DNA of 22,708 bases. It comes from Priapulus caudatus. Lineage: Eukaryota > Priapulida > Priapulimorpha > Priapulimorphida > Priapulidae. A program made the position numbers and the translations under genes. The DNA is taken from NCBI RefSeq assembly GCF_000485595.1, contig NW_014577659.1:84154-106861 (forward strand). Reading direction: 5' to 3'. Below the pieces are notes generated by a model that had not been told where the DNA came from, made no database searches, and worked only from the letters and a program-made list of their open reading frames with translations. This document shows, one piece after another, positions 9,221-18,205 of this stretch (its first letter is position 1; the number at the start of each line of letters is the position of its first letter).

Positions 9221-9268
9221 GTTGCTGCTGTTGCTGCTGCTGTGGTTGTTGTTGCTGTTGCTGCTGTG

Positions 9269-9328
<60 letters not shown>

Positions 9329-9665
9329 ATCGTTATTATTATTATTATCATTGTTGTTGGTGGTGTTATTATATGTTGTCGTCGTCGTTGATCGTTGATG
9401 TTACTGCTGCTGCTGATGTAAACAATGTTGTTGTCGCTGCTGTTATTATCACTGTTTCTGCAACTCCTGTTGATGCTGCTGCTGCTGCTGTTGCCGCAGT
9501 AGCTGGTATTATAGCAATTGCTGATGTTGATAAATTTATGTTTGCTGTCTCTGTTGCTACTGTTATTGATGCTATTTCTGCTGCTGACACCGCTGTTGCT
9601 GTTCCTGATGTCACTGATGCCGTGAATACTGCTGCTAATGCTGTTACCGTGGTCGCTTCTAAATA
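9221..9665. repeat. Trinucleotide repeat region, (TTG)n core with decayed GCT/GTT flank
   Basis: TGC and TTG triplets begin at about 9221. About 20 perfect TTG units span 9270-9328, then TTA triplets. From 9370 to 9665 is a decayed GCTGTTGCT-like tail. Because the tail keeps a three-base period, both strands stay open: a 97-codon plus frame (9373-9666) and a 120-codon minus frame (9369-9731), both Ala/Val/Thr-rich. I read these as products of the repeat, not genes. Confidence 0.85.
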
Positions 9666-10411
9666 ATTGCGCAAATTAAAGTTCACCGCGGGCTCTCTGG
9701 TACATGCTGTACTTACACGAGAATTACACACAGTCTACAGTCTAACCTGAAATTGAGACTGACACTCCTAATTAGCTCTAAAGGGACTCTGCGCTGACGT
9801 CAAGGGAGTCTACCGACATCTGACATCACATCCTACAACCAAAGCGCCAGCAGACGACGATATCTGATTACAGTTCTTCATACGGTAGGTGCATGTTAAT
9901 GCCAGTCATTACGTTGCATAGCCCAGATATTTGCTAGTATATATATAGCGCAAGAATACTTTTCAGCAACAAATTAAATTTTTTGCCACCCAGTATCACA
10001 ACCTGCATTATACGACTGAGAATACGAACTCGTTGAAAAACCATGAATCACGCGATTCATAGTAGCAGCAGTATAGTGACACCGCGGGTTGCAACAGCTA
10101 ACGATACGTATAAGGTTCTGAACTCCACTCACACTGCTTAACGGGGTTTCTTGTGTACGGTAGCCTCGTTTCCAGGGTTACGCTCGACAGACAAGGCATC
10201 TTCGGTTCTTACCGTTTCTGTACGATCATCCTCGCCGTCATCCTCCGTATTTCATCCGCATTTCAATCGCACTGACCAGAGCCTTCCCGCACCAGACGCG
10301 GTGCAGCGATCGATTTCTATGAAACCCCGCGCGAAAACTAGAGCATTGATATTTATGCTGTGAACAACGACGACGACCCGCCGCAAACCCAAGCTCAGCT
10401 CAATATTAGCC
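9666..10411. other. No supported gene; one fragment resembles a dispersed repeat end
   Basis: The string TAGCCTCGTTTCCAGGG near 10160-10178 resembles, from memory, the end of a dispersed repeat seen in several invertebrates. I find no partner end. The 70-codon frame 10151-10363 has no motif. An exact TGACGTCA is at 9795-9802. Confidence 0.4.
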
Positions 10412-10473
10412 TTAAGCGGGCAGCACACTTCACCATTTTCGTTGCTCGTACAGGCAATTTTCGTGGTCGCCAC

Positions 10474-10617
10474 AAAAATGGCCAAGTGTGCAGGGACGGG
10501 CAACGACCACTCACCACGGAAATTTAGTGGTGACCACGAGTTGCCGCAGAATCAAACCGGTTTGATTTCACCACGAAAATTGCTCGTGGTGGCAACTTTG
10601 TGGTGAAGTGTGCGCCA
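10474..10617. repeat. Internal extra copies of the MITE terminus
   Basis: Within the left part of the TTAA element, AAGTGTGC-type ends recur facing right: CCAAGTGTGCAG at about 10482-10493 and GTGGTGAAGTGTGCGCC at about 10600-10616. The second is preceded by GAAAATTGCTCGTGGTGGCA, which mirrors the GCAATTTTCGTGG block of the outer TIR. Between them lies an exact 18-base palindrome (10550-10567, AATCAAACCGGTTTGATT). This looks like stacked or rearranged termini of one family. Confidence 0.65.
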
Positions 10618-10700
10618 AGCCACCACGGCAATCGGCAACAAAATCACTCGCAGACCAAGTCAAAATTAGCGCTGCCGTCACACATGATTTCAAAATGTTA

Positions 10701-10798
10701 TACAGTAGAACCCCTCTATTATGGACTGAACATTAATAGACAGGATGAAGAGGGTGCCCAGCTTAAAACAGGGTGTCCATTAAGTGGGGTCTACTGTA
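10701..10798. mobile_element. Tc1/mariner pogo-type MITE, 94 bp, TA target duplication
   Basis: The element runs from CAGTAGAACCCCTCTATTA (from 10703) to TTAAGTGGGGTCTACTG (ending at 10796), with TA at 10701-10702 and 10797-10798. The ends are inverted repeats of about 24 bases with two one-base gaps and a few mismatches. CAGT ends, the AACCCC block and a TA duplication are typical of pogo/Tigger-like elements. It is far too short to code for a transposase. It lies wholly inside the larger TTAA element, so it inserted later. Confidence 0.85.
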
Positions 10799-11034
10799 AC
10801 TTGTTACATGTGCTCATGTTGAGTTTCAAATATTTTATACTGGTATTTATTTTGATAAATAAATTTAATTATCAATAAAAAAATAGAATATTGTAAGTTG
10901 TTTTAGAAGTTAGTAGGCCTAGATTGATTCATGCTACCTTATCTATTAAATAATTGTCTGGTATTTGGTAAAGAGCATTGGTTTGATAGGCTACCTGTGT
11001 GGCAAGGAATCGCAGTGAACAAAAATTGCCGTTA

Positions 11035-11071
11035 ACAGCACACGTCACCACTCAGTGGTGATGTGTGCTGT
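11035..11071. repeat. 37-bp near-perfect palindrome made of two MITE-like ends
   Basis: Two 18-base arms with one mismatch surround a single central C at 11053. Each arm starts ACAGCACAC and resembles the tip of the surrounding element's TIR (GCAGCACACTTCAC), so this looks like two termini joined back to back. Confidence 0.8.
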
Positions 11072-11169
11072 GGACGCGGCAAAGGGCACAAAAATTGTCC
11101 GACCATGAAAATGCCTATACGAGCCAACGAAAATGCGTGAAGTGTGCTGCCAGCTTTAAACAGAGCCAC

Positions 11170-11170
<1 letters not shown>

Positions 11171-11205
<35 letters not shown>
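11171..11205. repeat. (TA)n microsatellite
   Basis: About 17 TA units begin ten bases after the right end of the TTAA element, followed to about 11250 by further AT-rich palindromic words such as TATCATATATGATA. Confidence 0.95.
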
Positions 11206-11209
<4 letters not shown>

Positions 11210-11250
11210 CATCATATATAAATATATATGCCTATATCATATATGATATA

Positions 11251-11861
11251 CGTGCTCAGCTCTGACTTAAACTAGCCTCGCGTGTCTAGGACGCTGTGTC
11301 CCACGCAGCAGAGACAGTGCGGCCGGACGGGGCAACCAACTGTCAATACTCCGCGCATTACTTACTCTAAATGATCAAGTATCGAGAACGGCTGTAGCGT
11401 GGAGTCGCCCCATAGCCGCTGATGCGACTAGTATAACTTTATATAGGAGAATTCCTGGTTTGAAATCCCCATTTGCAGTTCTCGGCAGGCGGGTAGGCAC
11501 AAAGACAGCAACTTAATTACACTCCCTGCACCAATCCAAAATTTGCAAGCGAAAACAAATAACGCAAGATATATGTACATGTCAATGGTTCATACTCTAA
11601 TGAGGACTCCACATGAGAATACACATGTACAGCCATTCAATCATAATTTATTCCCTGCCGGCTTAATTCTAGTCGGTCGCGTTGCGTTTTACAACTCGCA
11701 AAAGGTTTGTAAAATATCTCCGAATGAGATTGGTTTGTTCCAGCCACGCGTTCTCACATGCGTTCTCACACGATAGCAAGCCGGTAACATTGACCACGCC
11801 GACGTGTGTGTGTGCAAGATCAAAATCTCTCTGCACGACGGTTTCTCGTATTGATTGTCAC
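11251..11861. other. No supported gene
   Basis: Mixed sequence. GGTTTGAAATCCCC near 11457 resembles a tRNA B box, but no paired T-stem, A box or cloverleaf surrounds it. Frames of 71-77 codons (11543-11776, 11682-11897) lack motifs. Confidence 0.45.
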
Positions 11862-12360
11862 GTTAACACTGCCAACTTTAGAAATACTGTCGCATAAATG
11901 ATTACCAATGTGAGCAATACTAGCGTGGAGGCAGAGCAGTGGGGGAGGTCAGAGCAAGAAACATTGTCATTGGAGGCAGCGGTCAGTGAATCAACACTGT
12001 CATAGAGGCACCGGTCAATGCTAGCAATATCGCGGAGCCAACAGTTAAGTACTGTGAGAAATACTGTCGTTGAGACAACGGTCAATGTTAGCAATACTGT
12101 TGAGGAAGCAACAGTCAATGTAAGTCTGACATGGTGGCAAGGGTTAGTGTGAGAAATACTGTCCTGGAAGGCAGGCGCGCCAGAAGCAGTTTTGGATTGT
12201 GTGGGGGGGGGCAAAGACCTAAGGGGGCTCACGATTTGGTGGGGGGGGAGAATGCGTTTTGCCCCCACCTTTTGGATGGAGAGAGGGCGCCCCCCCACTT
12301 TATGCGTCTATTCCCCAGATGAAATTGACTGCGGCGGAGGCAATTGTCAATGTTAGCAAT
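11862..12360. repeat. Degenerate ~33-bp minisatellite, interrupted
   Basis: Units of about 33 bases recur with variation, with the pattern GTCAATGTTAGCAATACTGT then a GGAGGCAACA-like block. About nine occur between 11862 and 12175. Well-preserved parts include GTCAATGCTAGCAATAT near 12015, GAGAAATACTGTCGT near 12056 and GTCAATGTTAGCAATACTG near 12081. One more unit appears after a 150-bp interruption (GGAGGCAATTGTCAATGTTA at about 12337-12356). The minus-strand 146-codon frame 11858-12298 runs across it and is probably repeat-driven. Confidence 0.7.
12176..12325. other. G-run/C-run segment interrupting the minisatellite
   Basis: Three long G runs (12203-12211, 12223-12227, 12241-12248) are followed by C runs near 12262-12266 and 12290-12296. 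The segment separates two parts of the 33-bp minisatellite, so it may be an insertion, such as the remnant of a hAT-like MITE with G/C-rich arms. I could not find a clean terminal repeat or target duplication. The G runs could also form a quadruplex. Confidence 0.4.
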
Positions 12361-12429
12361 TATGGTATAGCTCAGACAGTCACCGATCACGCAAGTTATC
12401 CACTAGCACAACCTTTCGTATATAGAACA

Positions 12430-13970
12430 GTAATAATCAGTAAGTCTGGAAGCTGGAGAAATTAGGTGACGGGGGATGATGTAAAGGGAGATCGGTGGAG
12501 CACGTGGAATAAGAGGGTGCGGGGTACATATGCTGCCGTGTAATATGTGGAGGTTGACTACTGTGGAGTAGACGGGTGAGTTAAGTATAGAAAGAGCCCG
12601 GGTGTGTATATAGGGGCGCATCGCATGTGGAACGGAAGGTTGTGAAACAATCGTGGTGTATAGGAAGCATATTCATGAGGAACAGGAGGCATACGAGTGG
12701 GAATGGTGGTGAGAGATGGAGAAATCGCGTGGTTACCAGGGAGAGTGAGACGCCGGCACAGCCAGCAGGTACTACTGTCAGTACTGTGCCTACAAGCTGC
12801 AGCCTAACCGCTTCCAGCTTCACATACACATGATAATTTATAGATTCGGTAGTAGAGCGTACGATCGATACGCCCTACTAAAGACAATCGCTAACTGGTG
12901 CAAACCTAGTGACACACGGTGACCACATTTTGCCAAAATTTCATATCAGATGATACCCAAATACGTAGCGAAACATGCCCGTAAACGTAGCCGTAGCGTT
13001 TATGCAACGCGTACAAGTGCAAAGAGAACATATATAGCATCCACCAAAAACTCAACACTGACCGCATAACTATAAAAGTAATCAATGCAAGAAATACCTT
13101 TAGTAGTGAGAAACTTCCAAACCAATCCAGCTTGATTTCAGTGCACAGCTTTCGGGTAATACAACCTCATGCGGTTTCATAGTACAGCAAATATGACGGA
13201 TTAAGCGCAGCCAGCCCGTGCCGAACAGAGGACATGCAGAAGATCAATAGTGTCCATACAGACCAGCTGTCTCACGTACCACCACTGCCCTCTGACGGCA
13301 CATAAAAATTTAATTTTTCTATAACCAGGCATCGTGCATTTATAAATAACTCTCACTCCACACGTACACGTACGAAAGAATCAATTATATTTACTAAATT
13401 ATAACTCGATAGTAATATGTATTTAAACTTTGCATAATGTGTTAGTTTCAATGTATACCGAGTCCGTAAACCGTTGAGAACCACAGGGATTCAGCCACCA
13501 GGACTTTTAGTTCGACAGTCGATAGTTGCAACACAGGCAGGTTCAAATTAATTACTAAGCAGTAATTTGACAGAGATGCGTTTTCAGATAAATATATATA
13601 TATATATTTATTTATTAGGCACATAAACGCATGCACGCACAAGCACAAGCTAATTGTAGCACAATAGATCTGATCAATGAAATTGCAGATGATATTATGA
13701 TGAACGAGATACCATATGTGTCGATGGCAGATTTCGAATTTTAGATACAAGATTAAGTAAGATTTTAGGTCTCATTTTATTCAATTTGCAGTAGTTTGAG
13801 TTACTTACACCTATTTCACACCTATCTCATTTGCTTGATATTTGATATTATTGATTGCCAAACACGATACAAACAATTTTGGAGTTTGATCCTAGTCTAA
13901 CATATGCTACTTTTTTCAACTTACCTGTACATACAACAATATACATAACCCTATTTCTATTATTAGTTCA
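12430..13970. other. Intergenic stretch with no supported gene
   Basis: About 1.5 kb of mixed sequence, AT-rich after 13300, with only a short TATATA run near 13591-13606. Frames of 68-100 codons occur on both strands without motifs or splice-site support. I see no hairpin or terminal repeat. Confidence 0.45.
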
Positions 13971-14412
13971 TTAAAGGTGCCTTCCCACGCACATTTTTGT
14001 AACAAACCACTGTAGAAACGTAAGTAAATAACTCACTACACTTTAGCTGAACGTTAGCTTTGAAAATAAAACTGTAAAAATATGTATAAAGCCTATATTT
14101 GCTCAACGAAAACACAACTCGAACATCGCTTTTCGCCGCCGTTCTGTATAAAGGCGGTTCTGTGTCAAAGCTCATTGATTGATGACGACGTAATACGTCA
14201 CAACCTCGCCGCAGAGCGGCAAAAGTAAACGATGTTTAAAACATTCAACCCAACACTTTCACTTTGTAGTCTAAAAGCTTTGATGAACACATTCCCGAGC
14301 AATTTTTTTGACCTATCACACAGATATAGGCAAGTACAAACATGCAATGTTAAAATAATTTTTGCCTGATTTCATGTTTGCCGTTTGAAATTTCGTGGGA
14401 AGGCATCTTTAA
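13971..14412. mobile_element. TTAA-flanked MITE, 442 bp
   Basis: The left end TTAAAGGTGCCTTCCCACG (13971-13989) and the right end 14394-14412 are reverse complements over 19 bases with one mismatch; similarity weakens beyond that. TTAA at both edges fits a TTAA target duplication (piggyBac/Kolobok type). The interior has two small palindromes near 14186-14198 (GACGTAATACGTC) and 14208-14220 (GCCGCAGAGCGGC). No transposase frame. Confidence 0.85.
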
Positions 14413-14958
14413 ATACCACATAGTTACTTATGAGAGGCTCACTACTAAGTGAGCCTAGAGAAAAGAATGTGCATAAAGTTTCCTAGATAAATAATGTATA
14501 ACATGAATAGTTTCACTCGATAAAAATAAAATAATATACAAGTGTGGATTCTCCAATGTCTTTCTCATACCTTTTCTACAATGCTGATTATAAAAGCCTT
14601 TGCATAATAATGCAATGGCAGCAGATACCATTGATCTGCCAATCAGATCTCGCTGTTTATGTTAACTTCCTCTATATAATATATCAGCTGGATTAAATTG
14701 TGTGTGTGTGTGTGTTTGTCTTAGCAACAGATTATGTTTTGTAATTAATATTAGGATTCATGTCAAATAAACATGCCATGGCATTGTATGTATGATTACA
14801 CAGTGATCTGCTGTATATGAAATAAAACTGCATTCACTCACCACTTATAATATATACTGGTACATCCTATCTCTTCAGACGGGATTATGGTGATTGATGA
14901 TATACGTTGTTCTGAAAAGTTAGGTAAAATAAAAACTATCAATTGTTTATCAGTGGCA
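14413..14958. other. AT-rich stretch with one small hairpin
   Basis: A perfect 9-bp stem with a 4-base loop (14435-14456, AGGCTCACT/AGTGAGCCT) and a short GT run (14699-14716) are the only structures seen. No coding signal. Confidence 0.5.
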
Positions 14959-15629
14959 TATACCGCGTTCACACGGTAATGGTTTGGCTCGCACTAAATG
15001 GGCTAAATTTGGCTCGGGCCGGTTTGAGTCGGAGCGTTCACACGTACGCAAGTGAATACTGTCTGTCAAATTCAAATTCAAATAAATTTTATTGCACAAA
15101 TATCTCACAGATACTTTGGCAGAATGTCGCGAGATAGCGTTGTGTACGATCCAGTGTTTACTTCCGTTCCGAGTTCAATTATCAATCTTGAAAACATGCA
15201 TTCTGATCAAATTTCCCGAATTTTTAATACTGTTTTGGACTTTATTTCGTCGAAGTACACGTTCGACACTCGTGGCACCTACCGCTCTATCGATTTAGCT
15301 GGTGCTAAAATTTGGCTCGGGCCTGGTCAGACGTTTTCGATGGGATTCAAGATTCAAAAAATTTATTTGTGCATAAGACATATTTACATTCAGTATACAA
15401 CGATACATATTAGAATGAAAGGTCACAATACATAATGTGATAGATATAGCACTGGGGTGGCGAAAGACCTAAAAAACAAAAATATTAGTAGCCTACATAA
15501 ACGCCAAATTGACTCGCGCTAACTCGGCACGGCCACCAAAAACCGTCCGTGTGAACGCTCGGCTCAAGCCAAATTTGGCGCGGGCCTAATTAGGCTCGGG
15601 CTAAAAACGTCTGTGTGAACACGCCTATA
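14959..15629. mobile_element. TA-flanked MITE with ~80-bp TIRs and GTTCACAC ends
   Basis: The left end (14959-15043) and right end (about 15540-15629) are inverted copies. Both begin TATA and reach GTTCACAC within about ten bases, then carry GCTAAATTTGGCTCGGGCC-like sequence, and a second CGTTCACACG block about 65 bases further in. The flanking duplication is TA, possibly TATA. An interior copy of the TIR core (AAATTTGGCTCGGGCC, 15308-15323, exact match to 15005-15020) shows rearrangement or nesting. Two interior segments near 15066-15100 and 15345-15375 share the pattern ATTCAAATTCAAATAAATTT/TTATTTGTGCA, another possible nested repeat. Confidence 0.8.
15124..15435 (+). CDS. Coding-like frame inside the MITE, unrecognised
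   Basis: The frame is open from 15052 to a stop at 15433-15435. From the ATG at 15124 it gives about 103 residues. The first ~65 codons look natural, with mixed amino acids and no repeats (for example SVPSSIINLENMHSDQISRI). From about 15305 the frame runs into a copied piece of the element's own TIR, so that part of the peptide is not original gene sequence. It could be a captured fragment of a host gene, a remnant of the parent transposon's gene, or chance. No known motif is visible. Confidence 0.25.
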   Translation: MSRDSVVYDPVFTSVPSSIINLENMHSDQISRIFNTVLDFISSKYTFDTRGTYRSIDLAGAKIWLGPGQTFSMGFKIQKIYLCIRHIYIQYTTIHIRMKGHNT

Positions 15630-15734
15630 CTGGCTATATAGACTAAGTGAATAGTGTCGATACTGACTTGACTCCTCACCTCAGACTCACTGTACATTGT
15701 GACTGTCGTGATAATCATAATCATACATCTACTC

Positions 15735-15862
15735 ATAAGAAGAAGGAATAAGAAGTATAAGAAGAAGGAATAAGAATAAGGAATAAGAATAAGAAATAAG
15801 AAGAAGAAATAAGAATAAGAAATAAGAAGAAGGAATAAGAATAAGAAGAAGAAGAAGAATAA
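15735..15862. repeat. Purine-only GAA/GAATAA repeat
   Basis: About 130 bases of AAGAAG, GGAATAAG and AAATAAG words are nearly free of C and poor in T. The Phe/Leu-rich minus-strand frame 15590-15880 is its translation. It is a homopurine-rich tract with triplex potential. Confidence 0.95.
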
Positions 15863-16179
15863 ATTCCGCGCACATTCCAAAGACTGAAACTGAAAGAGAG
15901 AATCAGTGCCTTGTGAAATACAACTTACAAGAGAGGGACCCCAAGATACAACTTACGAGATACTGCTAGCGTGATGAGCTTGTAGTTGTACTTGTAAGTT
16001 GTAGGCTTGTAGCCTAGGCCACGCACTCATTGCAATATTATTGTTAATTTACTTTTGTACATCGCAAGCCTGTCAGAAATTTCGTTAAATTGAATTAGAA
16101 AAAAACTAACCTAGTCGCTACTCTTCTCATTGATTGTATTTGTAATTGTAGTATTTTCATTTACACCTATTCTGTGGGC
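15863..16179. other. No supported gene; dispersed TACAACTTAC copies
   Basis: TACAACTTAC occurs near 15919 and 15950, and inverted as GTAAGTTGTA near 15990, suggesting a small decayed inverted repeat. Nothing else is seen. Confidence 0.4.
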
Positions 16180-16191
16180 GCCGCCATGTTT
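16180..16191 (-). promoter_or_regulatory. TISU/YY1-like motif AAACATGGCGGC
   Basis: On the minus strand this matches the Translation Initiator of Short 5' UTR consensus (SAASATGGCGGC) at 11 of 12 positions; the same sequence is a strong YY1 core. Read from its ATG, the minus-strand frame is only six codons before a stop, so any coding use would need a splice. On the plus strand the same bases form GCCGCCATG, an ideal Kozak context, opening only 15 codons. It is a candidate promoter element and no transcript is shown. Confidence 0.35.
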
Positions 16192-16816
16192 CGTGGAAAA
16201 AAGTGTCGCCGGTTTATATCACAAATGATTTAATTTTGGTCTCAACATAAGCATCGATATTTTATCACATCAATTGTATTATTATCAATATCACAATATA
16301 ATTTTATTTCGCAGTTATTCAGTATCCCACAAAGAATGCAGAACCTTTGCTAATTTAAAAAGCTAGTGACTGCGCCTGCGTATTTCGTTAACAAAATTTC
16401 TTGTTACACCGGTTTCAGTCAAAAGGTAACTTTCTGTTTTGATTATTCTCGTGGATGGTTTTTTTGCGGTAGGCCCCTAGTAGTTATGACTTATGTCCTG
16501 ATATAATGTAATTTTTACATCTATCTTAACTACAATAATTGGTTACATAAAACAATATTTACAGAATTAAAATTTCTCATTGATGTACATCACACGGGTT
16601 CGTACATACGAAAACACTTAACCGGCTAGACCTAGCTCCAAGAAACGGTATTGCTAGGGTTACAATACCGTTTCAAACATTGGCTGCAGCTAAACACGTA
16701 GTTGTCTTATTTGCCAAGTATCGCCAAAGAACACTTCACATGTATTATACCAAATGAATCAGTAAACATCCACCTTCTTGTAACCATTAGTGCGCTACAA
16801 TGCGCTGGGTACTTAC
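16192..16816. other. Possible intron or intergenic; includes a perfect 12-bp hairpin
   Basis: GAAACGGTATTG at 16642-16653 and CAATACCGTTTC at 16663-16674 form a perfect 12-bp stem with a 9-base loop. Just to its left, GGCTAGACCTAGCT (16624-16637) is an exact 14-base match to the outer edge of the large inverted repeat at 17429-17442. If the exon at 16817-17062 is real, this stretch is the start of its first intron. I could not identify the next exon. Confidence 0.45.
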
Positions 16817-17062
16817 GGGGTTACAGCGACTTTTTGAGACGAATACAACAAAATTTATGAATTTGCCACCATGTTTGCTATCATTCCGACTGTGACTAAA
16901 ATCCGCAATGGATCGAACAAGGGAAATTAAACGATCTGCGGTCCTCATGCAAACCACCCCTACATCCGAGAACATGTCATCTAAGGTTTTTACAAATGGC
17001 CCAGACATTTGTGAACATCGTTTCACTTGCTTTGGTGTGTAATTGCCGCATGAGAACGCCAT
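16817..17062 (-). CDS. Candidate first coding exon, unrecognised protein (partial)
   Basis: The ATG at 17062 has a good Kozak context (A at -3, G at +4). The frame stays open for 82 codons to a sequence matching a consensus splice donor, CCC|GTAAGT, with the GT at 16815-16816; the exon ends exactly in phase 0. Without splicing it reads on nine more codons to a stop at 16787. The peptide starts MAFSCGNYTPKQVKRC, has four Cys (5, 16, 38, 80) and a middle part (about 20-57) that could be helical. There is no signal peptide or clear membrane span, and I do not recognise the family. A possible start region with ATGGCG motifs and the large inverted repeat lie just upstream. Chance is possible; the donor, Kozak context and lack of repeats make it the best gene candidate here. 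Confidence 0.4.
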
Positions 17063-17167
17063 CGTTGCAGCTATTCGTTACTTCTTTAGTGTAGTATTAT
17101 GTCTAGCGAGTCTTTTCTGTTTGGGGTTTTTGCGGTGTCTCTCTTCCATTGACTCATGCGGCAGTGT

Positions 17168-17179
17168 AAACATGGCGGT
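17168..17179 (+). promoter_or_regulatory. TISU/YY1-like motif AAACATGGCGGT
   Basis: It matches the TISU consensus at 10 of 12 positions and points away from the minus-strand exon 106 bases to its left, an arrangement seen at bidirectional promoters. Its ATG opens 14 codons before a stop. ATGGCG is followed by GTAAAG, which could be a weak splice donor after two codons. Function is not shown. Confidence 0.35.
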
Positions 17180-17424
17180 AAAGCTGATTGGAAAGTTGAT
17201 ATGCTGTGAGAATTAGCAGATTATACCGTGAATTAAGCAATAATTTCTAGTTTGTAGAAGCAGGACAACTGTGAGTTAACGTTCATATTTCAAACAAGGC
17301 AAGTCAAAGGTGGTAATAGAATAGTTTTATTAGAGTTATTTATCTAGATCTGCAAAGGTGATAGGTTTTTGGTATGGAAGGGTGTCAGGCTGTATAGACT
17401 AATGCCGGTCGCCAGCCGGTCCGG

Positions 17425-18205
17425 GCTAGGCTAGACCTAGCTTCTGGAATATCTCTATAGCCCGTCTCGCGTCCGACGGCGGGCTTATAGAAGCATATAA
17501 ATAACTATGGCAATATTCCAGGTTAGTAGCAAAGACAACTTTTTTGGCGGCTACATAACTTCCTTACAGTACGCCACCATAAAGCACATTGCTTCTTGTC
17601 GCACAAATGCTCTAGTTTACTGCAAATACAAAAATTAAACTGCAAAGACTAACAGTTAATGTTGGTAGTTGCTATATTACTCGTCGACGAACGAGTTATT
17701 TATTAACTTGTCCCCACTCGCCATTTATTGTTTGCGCGGCGCTAGGTGGCTTCCGGCGCTAGTGAGCGGGCACAATGTATTTCCAGTGGAAGGGTGGGCA
17801 GTTTCACGGCGGATTGCACCGCGCTAGCGGCTGCGCACAAAAAAATGGCGGTTTGCAACCGCTGCAACTTGCCCAACCCGTCCACTTGGAAATACATTGT
17901 GCCGCTCCTTAGCGGCGACTGGCGAAAAATGGCGGTTAGAAGATTTGGTAAATAATCTTCGTTGACGGAGTAATATAGGCAAGTACACATTTAAAGCATT
18001 GGTTTTGCGGTTTAATTTTAGTGTTTATAGTAAACTTAAGACATTTGTGCTGCGAGTAATGTGCTTTATTTGGCATACCGGCGTAAGTATTAACCGCAAA
18101 TAAGTTGTCTTGCTTACTACCTTGGAATGTGCCGATAGTAATGTTGCTATAGCCGCCTGGGCGGAGTCGGAGGTTATAGTTCTAGAGCTAGGCTAGACCA
18201 TAGCC
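17425..18205. mobile_element. Large foldback element, ~780 bp, ~390-bp arms
   Basis: The whole segment is an imperfect inverted repeat centred near 17830. The inner arms are best preserved: CACAATGTATTTCCA at 17771-17785 has its exact reverse complement at 17887-17901, inside ~50-bp matching arms (17762-17811 and 17862-17913). Further out, paired blocks continue in order: CGCCATTT (17719) with AAATGGCG (about 17928), CTATATTACTC (17672) with its complement near 17971, AATTAAAC and TGCAAA (17633-17646) with GCGGTTTAATT (18007-18017), AAAGCACATT (17581-17590) with AATGTGCTTT (18058-18067), and AAGACAACTT near 17532 with AAGTTGTCTT near 18102. CTAGGCTAGACC occurs directly at both edges (17426-17437, 18188-18199). 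No transposase frame. Confidence 0.8.

Larger units (their letters stand above)
10412..11159. mobile_element. TTAA-flanked MITE with ~60-bp terminal inverted repeats
   Basis: The left end (10412-10473) and right end (11098-11159) are reverse complements with a handful of substitutions and one-base gaps. Both read TTAA, then a short variable spacer, then GGCAGCACACTTCAC, CATTTTCGTTG, CTCGTA, AGGCA and TGGTCG. TTAA at both edges suggests the piggyBac or Kolobok type of target duplication; a 3-bp TTA/TAA duplication (PIF/Harbinger) is an alternative. No transposase frame is present. The interior holds a nested pogo-like MITE and several further copies of the element's own end. Confidence 0.85.

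Noticed and set aside
9369-9731. Ala/Thr/Val-rich frames on both strands
   Set aside because: A decayed trinucleotide repeat keeps three-base periodicity and so avoids stops on both strands.
11450-11475. tRNA/SINE-like GGTTTGAAATCCCC
   Set aside because: No matching A box about 35-50 bases upstream and no cloverleaf; one short match is expected by chance.
15590-15880. Phe/Leu-rich minus-strand frame resembling membrane segments
   Set aside because: It is the translation of the GAA/GAATAA repeat.
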